Part shown: positions 11,346 through 23,789 of the stretch, in pieces | Numbering within the stretch: the stretch's first letter is position 1 | How the letters are laid out: each line of letters opens with the position of its first letter | Source of the DNA: Lasioglossum baleicum | Taxonomy: Eukaryota; Arthropoda; Insecta; Hymenoptera; Halictidae | Reading direction: 5' to 3' | Length of the DNA: 64,000 bases | Assembly (NCBI RefSeq): GCF_051020765.1 | Contig: NC_134937.1 | Span: 17,662,947 to 17,726,946 of the forward strand | Made by a program: the position numbers and the translations under genes | The notes under the pieces: generated by a model | What the model was told of the DNA's origin: nothing | Databases searched by the model: none | Seen by the model: the letters and a program-made list of their open reading frames with translations, nothing else

Positions 11346-14300
11346 ACGATCGAGTTTTTGTCGATCGAGAAAGACAGTGATTTTAAATAAGATTCGTAAA
11401 GAGCAACACGTCTTTATTGATCTCTGGATTGTTTGTACTGTAAAAACGAATTTGAGGGAAAGCAGAATTTCCAAAGCTTCGCGACGAAATAATTATCCAA
11501 GAACGAGAAGTAATTGCGGGGTCCGCGTCATAAGCAGTCTCGCCGGAAATATTTTACGGTAAGTGAGAGGTAATTTCATGAGAATACGTCGAGTTCCACG
11601 GTTTTTAATTAAACTATCCGTGGATAGCCAAGTGGAAGAAGTTGAGACTAAACAGTAACAAGGGCCGCTTTTCAGGCGGCCAAGTACTAACGGATCCCTA
11701 ACGACCAGCCGGGAATGGTTTGCGCCACCGAGACGAGTTAATGCAAGAAAGTCTTCGAGCTTTCTCGAGGAAAGCGTGCAGCCCGTCGGATAATCCTTGG
11801 ATCAGCTATATCGGGGCGAAATCCCTCTCGAAGTATCGTCTTTTCTTCGCGTAAAAGGAGATTCGTTCGTTATAATAAGGAAACTGTTTGGACGTTGACT
11901 GAGACGAACTTTGGGTGAAAGGACGAAATTTTTAAAAGTTCCCGTCCCCGGACTTTCCTCGCGAAATATTGTACAAAACTTTTAAGGAATCTACTTTTTA
12001 CGGGGTCGATCGGCGAGCATCTACCTAATCCTCCATACTGCAACTCATCGAGCTTTAAAAAAAATACCTATCATTGTACAGCGGATTTTGTGCATTCGTT
12101 CAGATATGTATAATAACATGATCTTGATCTTCGAAAACCTTACTTAATCGGACCACCCTGTAGATGCTAGAATTTTTCCAAAATTTGATTTTATTGAATA
12201 TTTGACACGGAAAGCTATCGTTGCGCTTGAATAAAATTCAATTTCGGGTATTCGCAATTTCACCGATTCGAGAAACTTATAGTTTCGACAGGACGATAAG
12301 GATTTTCAATTTTGACTGCCATTCGTCTCCGAACCTCTACGGTTTTATTCCAACCGTGCGGAATGTTGGAATATCACTTAACGCAGAACAAGAGGTCTCG
12401 GGAAGTAGATTCGGTTCTCCGTAGGGCGGTTTCCGGAAGGTAATTGCCAGAGATCGAACTAAATCGTGGTCTCGAATGGTCTGGCTAGAAATCTTCACCT
12501 TCGGCCGACTGTATTTACGTAATATCCCTGGGGATTCAATTGCAAACATGTTGCATAAGCTTCACGGGAGCTTAGATGCCGGTTAAATGGAACGTTTAAT
12601 ACGTCAAGAGCGTAATGGCGTGTGTCGTAATAGGAGAAATGGATTTGGCCCTAACCACTGTGATATGTCTGCGCGTTCACTTCGTTACTTGGGCTTAGGC
12701 CCTGCCATCGTCCCATTCGAGAAGATTCCTCGAATCTTGCTTTCAACTCCTTCGTTTCGTTCGGAATTGTCCAATCGTCTCGCAAGACGCGCAAGGACCG
12801 CATTAATTATCTTCGTACGCGTGTACGCAATCATTTTCGTGTAGCTAGACATTTTTTTCGGCACTATACATTCTACATTTTTATTTTCATAAATAGAAAA
12901 ATTAGCTTGTTAAAATTTCCATCCAGTTCGTGTATTTTATTTGCAGTACCTGTGCAATTTCAAACAAAATATGAAGCTGGAACATTAAAAACACTGAAAA
13001 ATGCATATGGAAATTGGAATGAAATTCAAACACGCATCCTCATTGTCTGAACATTTTTAACAACGTTCGTTTAAATAAAACTCGAGTTGCCAAAACATTT
13101 TTTTAATTTGTACAATCTCGTTTCCATTTTTTATGGTCCCATATAACAAACATGATACCAAACTTAAATATTGAATGTCAGTGTATTCATTGTCTCAATA
13201 TTTTCAGGAACGTTTGTTCGGATAATATTTAACGTGTTGAAACTTGTGTGTTTCGGTTAACAATGAAACTCGTATATTTCCATTGTAAACCGTTCGAATG
13301 TTATTCATGGACATATACGTTGAATGCAAAACAGTAAAAACATTTTTAAAAACTTGAGGATATTATATTTCTTTCGACTCATTAAAATTATTTAAAAAAG
13401 ACACACGCAGTCTAGTTATTTGTGTTAGAGAAGTAATTGTTTCGCGCGGTCCGAAAAAGCAGTAATTTCGATGGGAAATCTCTTTTCGAAAACGCAGTGT
13501 CGCCGGAAATACGATGGAAATAAAGCTCGGGACACGGTAAACGAAACCCGTGCGGCTGAATAACATTTTTCGAAGAACGCGGTGCGGCCATAAAGCAGCT
13601 TTGATTAAGCGTTTTAATTACCGACGCGACCGTCCGCGTTTTATAAGTCGTAATAGCGGCCCGGGCAGTTTACACGCATGCACTTCATTAACGCGGGGGA
13701 AAAGTTTCGGGCTTTATTGCCGGTTAACTAGTCGAAAGCGGGACCGTTCATTATGACCACGCCGGAAATTTATCAATTTCATCCGGACGCGTGATCGCTC
13801 CCTTTGAATGCTACCAGACCGAGGCAGTAACGTTACCGGCGAATACTCTGTGAGCCTTTATTAATGCTGGAACGAGAGACCCTTGAAAGGGGGTAAAATC
13901 TCAATCAATCAAGTTTGAATGATCTGTGTATCCCACTCCAGCCCTTCTATTTAATACAGTTCCAACCGAACGGTTTTAATAGATAAATCAACGTAAAAAG
14001 GTACCTCTTTATTTCTACATCGGACTATTTTAAATATTCCCTTAAACCGGTTCGAAGCGTCCGATAAATTGAAATTGTGACGTTGATACATTGATAGTGG
14101 AGCAAATATTATTTTAGTGTAATTTAAAACTAAATATTGTGTGTAATTGTTTCCGTAATACGTACGCTGAAATATGGCAGAAGGTTGCTGAAGTTCGCAA
14201 GCTTGAACTTTAATGAAATTGAATTTGATTAAATAAAACTTGGTACTTCCTTTAAAAGAGCGAGAATAATTTTCGGCCAGCCCAATACTTGAGAAAGTCT

Positions 14301-14744
14301 AGTCACAAAGTGTGCTTGTTAGCAGACTCTCAGTAGGTTTAAAACTGTCGCTAATAAGAAAACTTCTGTAGCATCAGAAAACTCTGAGTTTTTCAAAAGT
14401 TGGCATGTTTGTGAAGAAACCTCGGTAGGAGCATCGGAGATTCTTTTTCTTACACTTTTTGATCTTTCCGGCCGAGAACGCTTCTGAAAGCTTAATACGT
14501 GTCTTCATGCCTGTCTCTCTACGTAGAACGCTGTAATCGTCACTGTTTTTATCAACCGAAATTTCGTACACTTTTGTACCGTGAAAAACTGTCGAATAAA
14601 ACTTTAGTTCACAGATGATATTATGAAAAATGTCACGACTATGCTGGTACGAGTTTCGGGAGAAGATAATTAAAACATAAAAATACTGACAATTTCTCTG
14701 AATCGTTATAAAATTGTAGCAGATAATAGATTAATCTATTCCAT
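11346..14744. other. long non-coding stretch, no gene recognised
   Basis: 3.4 kb between the minisatellite blocks without a recognised gene. A possible family A end remnant (CAGCGGATTTTGTGCATTCG, about 12,079-12,098) is too isolated to call. Otherwise it is unremarkable mixed sequence. Confidence 0.45.
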
Positions 14745-15474
14745 GGGTCCGATCAATGACTGACAATGAGACATACTACTTCTTTCTCCAATCGTTGCCT
14801 CATTCTACTTATTTGACCATAGATCAGCCCGGTTCTCTTCTGTCGGGTCGACGCACGATTTATTCCACTTGCCTGAACAATGGACAAGCTATACTACTAG
14901 CTTGAGCAATTCCTACCAATTTTACCACTGTTGTAATAGATCAACCTTGTTCTACTGGTATTGCAATGGACCACATGTTTTATTTATCTGATTATATAAT
15001 ACATAAATTACACCGTTCTGATTGTTTGATCAATACTCGACCTATTCCACTTCGAACCGTTTTAATGGGATAATTCGTACGAATTAAATTCGCTGTGCTA
15101 ACCAGAAAGTATTGCACCTTGACTACGTTAATGAAGACTTTTCTACTCTATTTAACTGAAGAATTGGCCTTTTGTATCTATTCTACTTGTTTGTCAAATG
15201 GTGGGTCCATTCGACTTCGTTAACCATGATTGACCTATTTTACGTATCTGTTTGAATAGTCGACCTATTCTACTTGCTGCGTAAATCGTTAGTCCGTCGG
15301 CTTATTCGGTGATGGTCTGGTTAGGTCGACCTATCCTACGTGTCTGCCCAAAGTTAAATCTATTCTACGTGTCTGTCCAAATGGTGCACCTACTCTACGT
15401 GTCTGCCCACATGGTCAATATGTACTACTTATCTGTCCGAATGGTCGATGGCCTATTTTACATACAGTGAGTGT
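14745..15474. repeat. degenerate ~30-bp minisatellite, block 2a
   Basis: The same unit type as the array at 10.1 kb, more diverged at its start (GATCAATGACTGAC at about 14,752). It is clearer towards the end, where CTACGTGTCTGTCCAAATGG, CTACGTGTCTGCCCACATGG and CTACTTATCTGTCCGAATGG follow one another at about 30-32 bp. The block stops at the TA that borders the inserted element at 15,475. Confidence 0.7.
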
Positions 15475-15871
15475 AAAAGGTATTCGTACATCAATTAGAA
15501 GCATTGGTTTACGAAATGATATGCAGAAAAGATTTATTCACTGAATATATTTTATAATAAGAGATTTATGGTTCGCAAAACTGTTTGATTTTGCTGAAAA
15601 ATCTCTATTAGCTTATAATAATAGCAAGTTAAGCACGCTTAAACATTTCAAAAAAAGATAAAAAGATTTTTACTACGATTATCGGCTTAGGGTGCCAATC
15701 ATTGTACAGTTTACCCTAACCTTGTAAATTATAATTATTTGGGAAATCTTGTTTGCTTATCGTTTCGCAAACCAATACTTCAAATTGATCATAAAAGATC
15801 AGGTCGTTCGGTACAATTATAAAAAAGTTGTTCTATTTTAAAGGACGTACGAATACTTTGTACACTCACTG
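15475..15871. mobile_element. Tc1-like miniature element (family D, copy 1)
   Basis: The termini are inverted: CAGTGAGTGTAAAAGGTATT on the left and, read from the right end inward, CAGTGAGTGTACAAAGTATT. A TA precedes the left end; the right flank is CA. Subterminal arms also pair (AAGCATTGGTTTACGAAATG with AAGTATTGGTTTGCGAAACG). The right 90 bp, reverse-complemented, match 30,398-30,530. It is 397 bp with no transposase frame. It sits inside the minisatellite, so it arrived after the array existed. Confidence 0.85.
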
Positions 15872-15985
15872 CACGTTGAAATGATTTAACTTTGCTCTAC
15901 GTGTCTGCCCACACAGTCCAGCTATTTCGCTTACATTTTCAAGTGATCGACTCGGTCTACTCATATTTCAGTTCTGGCAAGTCTG
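15872..15985. repeat. degenerate ~30-bp minisatellite, block 2b
   Basis: The continuation of the array beyond the inserted element. It contains CTCTACGTGTCTGCCCACAC and further weak units up to about 15,985. Together with 14,745-15,474 it forms one array split by the insertion. Confidence 0.65.
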
Positions 15986-16924
15986 ACGATCTCAGAAAAA
16001 CCGTAGTAAAACTGGAGCCACGAGTCGGAAGCCGGCTTTGATCTGCGGTGACGGGATCGTCGTGGAAGCAGCGACACAGATTCTGCGGTGGAGAATTAAT
16101 CGGATTGACGGAAAGGTGACCGGCGCTTCTTTGGGGACCATATCCGAACGACGGTCACATTGTTCGGGACCAGTGCGGATTATCCAAACAAGGTTCTTTC
16201 GTCGGGCGATGCGGCCACGTAGATTTCGTGTCCGAATCGGACGCTGTGGTCAGTGAAGCCGGTGGACAAGAGAAAGAGAAATAGAAAGGGATAGAACACG
16301 GGAGGAAAATCGTGGAGAGAAACGTTGGAACGGATACCGGAAGCCGCGCTGGTACGGGAAGGCGGAGGGCTGCGGTCTCGGTAAGAGAAAAAACGAGCGG
16401 ACGGGAAACAAATAAAGCGGAGTGGAGAGAGACGACGGCGGCCCGAGGAAAGACGTTTGTAATGTAAAAGCGCGACGTTCGCAGCATTAGGGAAATTGAA
16501 ACGGTTTTCTTTATCTGGCCGGATCCAGAGATAGAGCGTGCGTCCCGTTTTTCCGACCGACCCGGCCGGCCTGGACGTTGAAAACGGTCTCTCGAAACGT
16601 TCGCAATTCGTCGCCGATACGTGTCTCGCGGAATAAGAAATCCTCGAAGAAATACGACCGACTGGAGGAACAGAGCCTTAATGAAAGTCGGAATCGATGG
16701 GTTACTCGATCGAACCCAACTCCGCAGCTCCGCATCGATGGACAATCCTTTCTTTTCCGAACGAATCCAGATTAATGTTATGCAATTTTTACATGAATCG
16801 TAATCCTGTTATCGACTTGTTAGCCCCGAGACTAAGTCGGGGAAACGGATTTTTAATTACCGCATAAATCAACGGTGTTGTGGGAGAATATAATCCGGAA
16901 GTCTTAACAGGATCCGACAATTTT
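15986..16924. other. GC-rich non-coding stretch
   Basis: Overlapping open frames exist on both strands (the longest, 196 codons, on the minus strand), but the arginine- and serine-rich translations resemble no family I know. This is the usual picture for GC-rich non-coding DNA. No gene called. Confidence 0.45.
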
Positions 16925-17199
16925 AATCATTTGGAAAGTGATTTCGATTTCTGAGTCAGTTAGAGGAATTGCTCAACGAAAATCCGACCAAGACGCAAGA
17001 AGAATTGGCAGGAAGATTGGGAGTCACCAGACAAGATTTTATTACATTTTATGTACGTAAAATTTGGAAATATAATCCAGTAAATTTTTTATGAAGATTA
17101 TTGAAAAAAATTCGTAGCTTCTTAGCACAGTTAATTTCAGAATATCCAACTGATGAGGTCCACACAAGAGAAATGTTAAGAATCCATTTGAAATATTGA
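16925..17199 (+). pseudogene. mariner-type transposase fragment
   Basis: A decayed piece of the N-terminal helix-turn-helix region of a mariner transposase. The clearest part is a 42-codon frame from 16,957 to 17,082 containing LEELLNENPTKTQEELAGRL and then GVTRQ, which closely fits the mariner pattern of a run of leucines and acids, NP, TQ, LA and LGV. Just upstream, 16,925-16,951 reads NHLESDFDF, like the preceding GDFDL segment of the family, and is followed by a stop. Downstream, 17,143-17,199 reads EVHTREMLRIHLKY before a stop, resembling the later CEMLL region. The catalytic D-D-D part and both termini are missing, so it is dead. The family assignment is by recalled pattern only. Confidence 0.7.
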
Positions 17200-20100
17200 A
17201 TTGACCCGGAAACCCCTAATGCGGATGGAAGACATAAGCTGAAGTTGCGTATCGAGTGATCTTAATACACCCGCCACGTGCTGGCACAACAACGGGCACG
17301 TTCGGCTATTAAATTTCATTCCGAAAACATCAAAGTAACTATAACTAACTTCTACACCCCATCCCCAGAGTGTGGGTTGCACGAGCAAAGATAAAACAGG
17401 ATTATCAAGAGCTGTGTGCCCCGCAACGTGTTTCGCGCTTCGCATCAGATACTCTGAATCCTATCTTCAGCTTTGAGACCATCCGGCTAGTATCTTTATT
17501 GGAAACTGGAGAACTTTGAGAAAGTGAATGCCCCGCTTTGCTTCACTTAAGGGTCCATGCACAGCGTTATCTGCGCATAAACGTGAAAGATAATATTGGC
17601 CTGCTGGGAAATAATTTCCTGGCGTGGCTTCGACGGAGTGTGCGCGGCCTCCGTGTACAAAGCTACTCGAACTTATCCTCAGAAACGAAGTTCCTTCTCA
17701 TAGTGCTCGGCTCTCTTGACCGCCGGATGATTGCTGTAATCCATCCAGCTTCCAGAGAAATTTTGCACTCTTCGTTGCCAGCGCAGCGAAAGTTACCTGC
17801 TGCTTCAGGGAAAAATTACGCCTCGCTAAGTTTATTATTTTACTGATTGAGTTTCCAAACTGCAATCTTAACCCTCCGCCTGCATTATGGTTGATTTAGG
17901 GTCGAACAAAGATTTCTCTGTTTCATTTCTTCCTTCGACTTTTATTTTCATTATAGAATTGATTGAACATCATTTACACATTAAATTAGATTCGTACATT
18001 ATCTGTCAATCGATACTAATCGAGGCGGATTATATCCATCACTATGCAGAATACTTTTTACTAAATGGAAGGATTTGACGATTGGACCACGTTGCGGCGA
18101 TTCGGGAGACGATCGCGACGGTCCGAGTGATCAATCAGCTCGGATTCCGGGGCGCGGCGCGACGTAAGAAGACGATCGAAACGCGGCCGTAATCCGCGTC
18201 CGGAAACCGCAAAAAGGATCACCTCTGCCGTAGGATCTGCCCCTCCGGTTGGCGGCTGGCGCGTGGAATTCGATATCAGAACACGTTGGAGCGGGACACG
18301 CGGCTCGGATCCGGAAAATCCAGTGGGCGTACGTGCTCCCATATCCGCGGGGCTCTGCCGCGCGGACGAGACGACACCGTTGCCGCTCTATATCTCCGGG
18401 AATGTATTTACGATAACAGTGAAACACGCACGTGCGTATGATGTACGGGCCTCGGTAAATCTTGTGGCGGGCTGGGACCGCCACCCACACGCTGCCGCCG
18501 CCCCGCATCCCGCTTACGCGCGGCTCCCAACCAGCCTGGATAGCCTCGGATCCACGATTTTGGTATTCATGCTGACAGCCAGCCTTTATTGACTGTGGAT
18601 AAACCGCGGCGGTTGCGTGTCTCGGCTCGGCCCGACCCGGACCGAGTCGACCCGACGCGGCCCGCGCCGCGACGAAGCGGACCGCACCGCATTCGTATGC
18701 CGCCCGCGCGTTTCGCAAATACGCGAGCGGCTTTGCTTCCCCGCCTAGCCGCAACGGGAATCAAAAACGCGCCGTCTACATATTTCCGTTGCTCGCCGGA
18801 CTTCCTCTATCTCTTGCCACCCTTCTGTCTTTACATGGCAACCCACCCTCAGGACTTGATTGGTTTGGAACAAAAGCTCGCAGTGTTCCTTAAAGATTCG
18901 AGGACAATGTTCATTACGTGTGCGAATAGATTCGATGCCTTTTTCAGTGATATTCAACTTTTTACGAGACTATGTTTCGAAGTATTCACAGTGGACTGTG
19001 ACTGTCAGTCTGTATTGGTGAGACTCGCACTAATGGTTGGAACTTTTCTATTTTTCTCTATTTCTTTATCAAACCATGACCAAACTTGAGAGCACCGGAG
19101 TGCTAAGAGTGCTGACAGAATGACTTCAAAGCTACTTGAGAGTGCTAATAGAGTGACATAAAGGCGACTTGAGCGTGTTGAGATTGACTTGCGAGCGCTG
19201 AGTCTCTGAACGCAGTGCCCACTCGCCAGAAATACTATCGAGAGCACCTGAAGTTTAGCTCTCGAACGGTCTCCTAGCTTAATGAATTACGGAAGAAATG
19301 ATAAGTCGAGGGATCGAACGTTGCTACGAATTACGAGATGAAAAGATGAGTAGAGAGAGAGAGAGGTCCGCTGTGATATTCGTCTGATGAAGACAAGCCG
19401 CACAGGTCCGTAGTCCGGCCAAAATTCTTTGGCACGGTGATTTCGTACCGGCGTGGCGGATGTAGGGAGAGTACGTTGCCCGATCTGCGGTGATGCAGTG
19501 GCCGCCGTTAAAGAGAAACGAAGTTCACCGGGGGAAAAGAACGGAAAAAGGAGCATCGTGTCCGGAGATGGAGAGAGCAAGGCGAGAAGAGATACGGCTG
19601 CATCGACACGAAATATCAAACCGACCGCATATACCGGGTGTCCTCGGAACGACCGGTCCGCTTCGGTCCTGGCCGAAACCAGCTAGAGAACGAGCTGGAA
19701 TTGAGAGGGGTGTCCTCTTTCCGAGCGAAACCAATATAACAGGACGAACGAAACCGCTGCCGCCCGTTCTCTTTTCCGGGGTCGTGCTGAATAGCAACGA
19801 GAAACCTCCACCTGGAATTCGTTGCTCCTCTTTTTTTTCCCGGGAAAAAGAAGAGCTCCGCGTCAGCAGGAACCGCAAAACGAAAGAAAAAGGGCGGATA
19901 GAACAGAGGCAATTCGAGGATACGAGGGAAATGGGTCTTCCTTCTTGTCGACGGTTTCTTTCGCTTGGGGGTGGTGCGGGAGAGGGGCGGCTATCTTGCG
20001 GACGCGAGAAAAATCGTTCCTCATCCGACACATCTCGAACCGGATCGCCTCGTCGTTGTTTCCGCGAACGAAGATGTAAACCAAGCTCTCTCTCTCTCTC

Positions 20101-20529
20101 TTTTTCTTCCTATTTCTATCTCTCGTCCTCCTCTTCCTGCGCTCCTTTCCGGCCGTTCCTGACGAATCACCCCGATACGAGGAAAGAGAAGAAAATTCGC
20201 GCCCCGGGAGACGCGTAAATCTGATTGGTTTTCGACCCGGAAGACCGTCCCAGTTTCCCTCGAATCCGTAGAACTTGTTTCGAGGCAACTCTGCCACGTC
20301 TTCATCGAGTTTCCAACTGCTTCCGAACCGTCGCATGTGGTTACTCGTTCACGTTCATGCTGTACATCGTTTAATTACGATGTACGGTGGTGGATGGTTC
20401 GCTCCGTTGGGACAGAATGGTAGTTTTACGGGTATTTTCTAGAATATACAGTGCAACGGGCCTTCGAAAAATATTTTTAAAAATTATTACGCACCCTCGA
20501 AATACTCGTTTATAAATTTATGAAGTTTA
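17200..20529. other. long non-coding stretch, GC-rich, no gene recognised
   Basis: 3.3 kb with two GC-rich blocks (18,090-18,760 and 19,440-20,330). In both, open frames of 100-240 codons overlap on both strands without recognisable domains. A CT microsatellite lies near 20,085-20,100 and a degenerate short tandem repeat at 19,084-19,205. No RNA gene seen. Confidence 0.45.
19084..19205. repeat. degenerate short tandem repeat
   Basis: Variants of ACTTGAGAGTGCTAATAGAG recur about every 30-50 bp (ACTTGAGAGCACCGGAGTGC, ACTTGAGAGTGCTAATAGAG, ACTTGAGCGTGTTGAGATTG, ACTTGCGAGCGCTGAGTC). The four units are strongly diverged. Confidence 0.45.
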
Positions 20530-21151
20530 CACTCCGGGACGAAAAGATAACACGCTTTGAAATTAATGTAATTTCTGTTTATTAAACATTAGAAATTCAA
20601 GTTTTTCTATACACATATTTTCAGTGTGTCTTTCTTAACATATAGGAATTAAATGAAACGAAGCATCACTAACTTATCTATTATTTACTGAATGAAGTAG
20701 AATTATTGACGAAATATAAAAGTACAAAATGATAGATATTTGCGTAATTCAATCTTGTTCTTCCTTTAAGTTCAATACCGTATGTACTTCACGTACGCTT
20801 AGTTTTTTTCCACGACCTATTCTTAACACTTTAGCATGTTGTTTTATTACATAAGCACGAAAGAAGCTAGTCCCACTTTACCAATTACGTTTTTCAATGA
20901 ATGTTTGCTCTTCGGTAACTTCTGCACAACTGCAAGTGTGAAACTGCTATTTGTGCTATCATTTTGTCCCGCTTGTATGCCCCAATATTTACGTTTTCTT
21001 TTCGACAATTCTATTGAAGTAATTATGGTGGATGATATTCAGTACATTGTACGTACAGGCATGTCAGAATATGTTGACATATTCAAATATTTTCTTCAGT
21101 TTAACGTATCAAATGAGGAAAAATGGATGATGATCTTTTTGTCCCGGAGTG
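20530..21151 (-). mobile_element. Tc1-like element, internally decayed, with TIRs
   Basis: The termini are inverted: CACTCCGGGACGAAAAGATA on the left and CACTCCGGGACAAAAAGATC read inward from the right. TA borders each end (20,528-20,529 and 21,152-21,153), as expected for Tc1/mariner elements. The minus strand keeps the beginning of a transposase (20,749-20,823). The remainder is too decayed or deleted to show the catalytic domain; a full element would be about twice this length. Some similarity continues a few bases beyond each TA, so the exact ends are not certain. Confidence 0.75.
20749..20823 (-). pseudogene. Tc1-type transposase N-terminal remnant
   Basis: On the minus strand, 24 codons followed by a stop contain IGRGKKLSVREVHTVLNLKE. 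This resembles the conserved start of many Tc1-like transposases (GRGK, then L, a charged stretch, and a first helix ending LK-E). No ATG is in place and the frame stops after the first helix, so it is a non-functional fragment. It lies within the TIR element at 20,530-21,151, which supports the assignment. Identification is by recalled motif, without a search. Confidence 0.55.
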
Positions 21152-21153
21152 TA

Positions 21154-23603
21154 CAATTCATATATTTTAGGAAGCTGCTGTATCAGGGTCTCCTTAAAAT
21201 GGCGAATAGTTTCTTCATTTTTAGAAATCACGATGATTGATCGGATGCCGGTTCGAAGCATTAACTTCTCGACGAAACGTGACTAAATTTGTCGACTCGG
21301 ACCACTGTTTCGAGATTAACGAGCCACCGGTATAGCCCGGCGCGGAAGAACCGGCAGCGTCCGTCGTTTTTACCTTCTTTTATCAGTATTATACGCGGTC
21401 GTTAGGCAGAAACATTATACGACGCTATCGCGTCGACGCCCGAAGAGTTACGGCCGCGGGACCGGCTCCCGGCGATCGATCGTGAAAATCGAGCAGCAAC
21501 CACGATCGGCTTCTCTCCACGACCCCCTGGTAATTGATTCGGAGCCGACGCGGCCGAGATAAACCGAGAAATATCTTCCGTAATTTACGCGGACGTCGTT
21601 TTCTTCCCGGCTCGTCCCGAGAAACGGCCGCTTTTATGTTTACCGCCCCCGCCGCGCAAAACACGCGGGCTCGAGAGATACCGTACGACCGGTCTCTCGC
21701 CGGTGATTGAACGCGATTTTTGCCGGTAATTTCATCGTTCTCTCGTCCCAATGATATCGAAGGAAATTGCACCTCCGATGAACCGCCTTTTCTTCTCACA
21801 CGAAAAAACAAATTTAGACACGGAAGTATCCCGTAAAATCTCTCGAGGCTCAAACCTATTCACACCAAGCATCGTTGAACATAGCATACTAAACAAATTC
21901 ATGTATTATATCGAATCATGTACGAATATATTGCAACAAGTTTCATAATCTTGAGCTATACGATTATAAATCTCCGGGAAGTCGGCCACCATTTTCCCCA
22001 ATATTCCTGTCCTCGGGACGAAGGTATATATATTTTTTTTATCACGGCGAGAGATTGAACGGCCGTGTAACAGCCCCGAAATTCCACGCAATTCCATTTT
22101 CACAGTGGATACGGAGCCGTTCGCTGAGAAACGGAAGCGAGATTAAAGACAATCTCTGGAACGACCGTACTTTTTCATCAGCGGTGTAATTTTTTTTCCC
22201 CCCACGAATTTACATCGAGAGCTTTACCACCCGGACGCCGCGCGCGTGTCGTTTGATGCACCGTGTTTGATTAAATAAACGCAGTTCGTTCCGCTGTAGC
22301 TACTCAAATTTTTACATCCGACTTGATAAACTGTGTAACAAGCTCTGCTCTCGGGCTTTGACGAGCTAACGTTTTCTTTCAGCCCGGTTTTCTTTTATGC
22401 GAACCCTCGACGATGTGAAATTTGATGGCGTGCATCGTTGTGTACAGTTTCGAACTTGCTTTTTTTCATTTGTAAGCATTTTAAACCCTTCTGGGGGTAT
22501 AGACTCCTTTGAACTTGTTTGTTCAGAGAATCGTACTGTTTATAGTTTTGATAAATGTTGTGCCCGCCTCTTCTACATTTACATTCTTGTGTATATTTAA
22601 ATTTTTATCAATTATATGAGATACAGTAAAATATACGGGTCGATGAAACTTAACATTATTCGCGAAACAAACATTTCTATAACTTTCTGTAGATTGTGGA
22701 AAGCTTCGTCATTTAAAGGATCGTTGATTCACCTATTATATATTAATGAACAAGTTGCATAAACAGTGCATATCCCGAACGGTTCGTAACGAATGTACGT
22801 TCCATTGTTCGAAAATCTTTTGTTACCTCGTTTCCACGGTGCACCGAGAATTTCCGGTCTTATCGCTGATAAGAGAGGAAAATGAATGTCCCGCTGTCTC
22901 GATGTTGGCACAGTTTCCGCAACGGATATAAATATATATATGTATCTCGCGGAACAATCGCGGGAAGTGATAGTGTAAAATCAGAATAGAAGCCGATTAA
23001 AGTAATGGAAACGTTGTCAGCGCGTCACGTATGCATATTTTGCAATAAATATTCATTATCGTCGGACGATTATCCAACTAGATTTAACCGTTCGAGCAGT
23101 GTGTACAATCGGTTGGCCGAGTTGTTTATACAATCGAGATTCCGCTCGAATAATCCGGCGATAGTACACACTCGAAATTCTAAAATGTCTCATAAAATAT
23201 CAATTTTTCAACGGGTCGGAGCGTATACCCGCGCGGGTTTCATAATTCTCCATGATTATTCCGAAAACCACGCTCCGCGTACCAAGAATACTAATCCCTG
23301 CGATCGCTAGACAACGGATTCTACGCGTTTGTAACTAGACCGTGGATATTCATGGAAATTCACATTTTCATAAGTCGGTTCGCAAAGCTAAAAGTCAAAT
23401 ATAAATTTATTAATTCGGTAGGTTATCAGACCGCGACGAACTCCGCTTAACGTGCTCTGAAATATTCATCCCTTTGTGGTTTTCGTGTTATTACTGTTAT
23501 ATCTACGCGTGGTTACTATTATATTACCTTCATCACGTTTTATATAAATTTAGCAAATACAGAAGGGTGGAAGTTTGGCATGTGGACAAGTCATTTAACA
23601 GAT
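21154..23603. other. non-coding stretch, no gene recognised
   Basis: GC-rich to about 21,780 and then mixed. The translations show no recognisable domain. A T-run lies near 22,031-22,040. Nothing else supported. Confidence 0.45.
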
Positions 23604-23607
23604 TTAA

Positions 23608-23785
23608 CACTAAATCTACCGACCGCTAAAAGCGATTAAGATGTTTTACGTTACAAAAATGACAATGTCTGCTGGGATAAAGAAATTTATTGAATCAATT
23701 TCCATGCAAGCAAGTTCATAATTTCAATAACTGTGAAATGAAAAATATGAAACCGGTCCTTTGACCGGGAGTGGTAGGTTTAGTG
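23608..23785. mobile_element. TTAA-type miniature element (family P1, copy 1)
   Basis: The left end TTAA-CACTAAATCTACCGACCG and the right end GGTAGGTTTAGTG-TCAA are inverted copies. The flanking tetranucleotides are TTAA and TCAA, consistent with a TTAA duplication with one mutation, the signature of piggyBac-type insertion. It is 178 bp and non-coding. Reverse-complemented, the interior matches the copy at 60,670-60,922 along most of its length. Confidence 0.8.
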
Positions 23786-23789
23786 TCAA

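Noticed and set aside
12079..12110. Possible family A end
   Set aside because: Matches the terminus over about 18 bases, but no interior or second end follows.
16155..16745. 196-codon minus-strand open frame
   Set aside because: Overlaps plus-strand frames. Serine- and proline-rich translation with no family resemblance and no splice context.
18131..18754. 207-codon minus-strand open frame
   Set aside because: GC-rich segment where both strands and several frames stay open. The arginine-, alanine- and glycine-rich translation has no recognisable domain.
19490..20218. 242-codon plus-strand open frame, the longest in the window
   Set aside because: Overlaps long frames on the opposite strand. 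Basic low-complexity composition, driven by purine-rich sequence and a CT microsatellite, with no domain.
20836..21240. 134-codon plus-strand frame with hydrophobic runs
   Set aside because: It lies mostly inside the decayed Tc1-like element on the opposite strand and begins and ends without any domain. It is an accidental frame.
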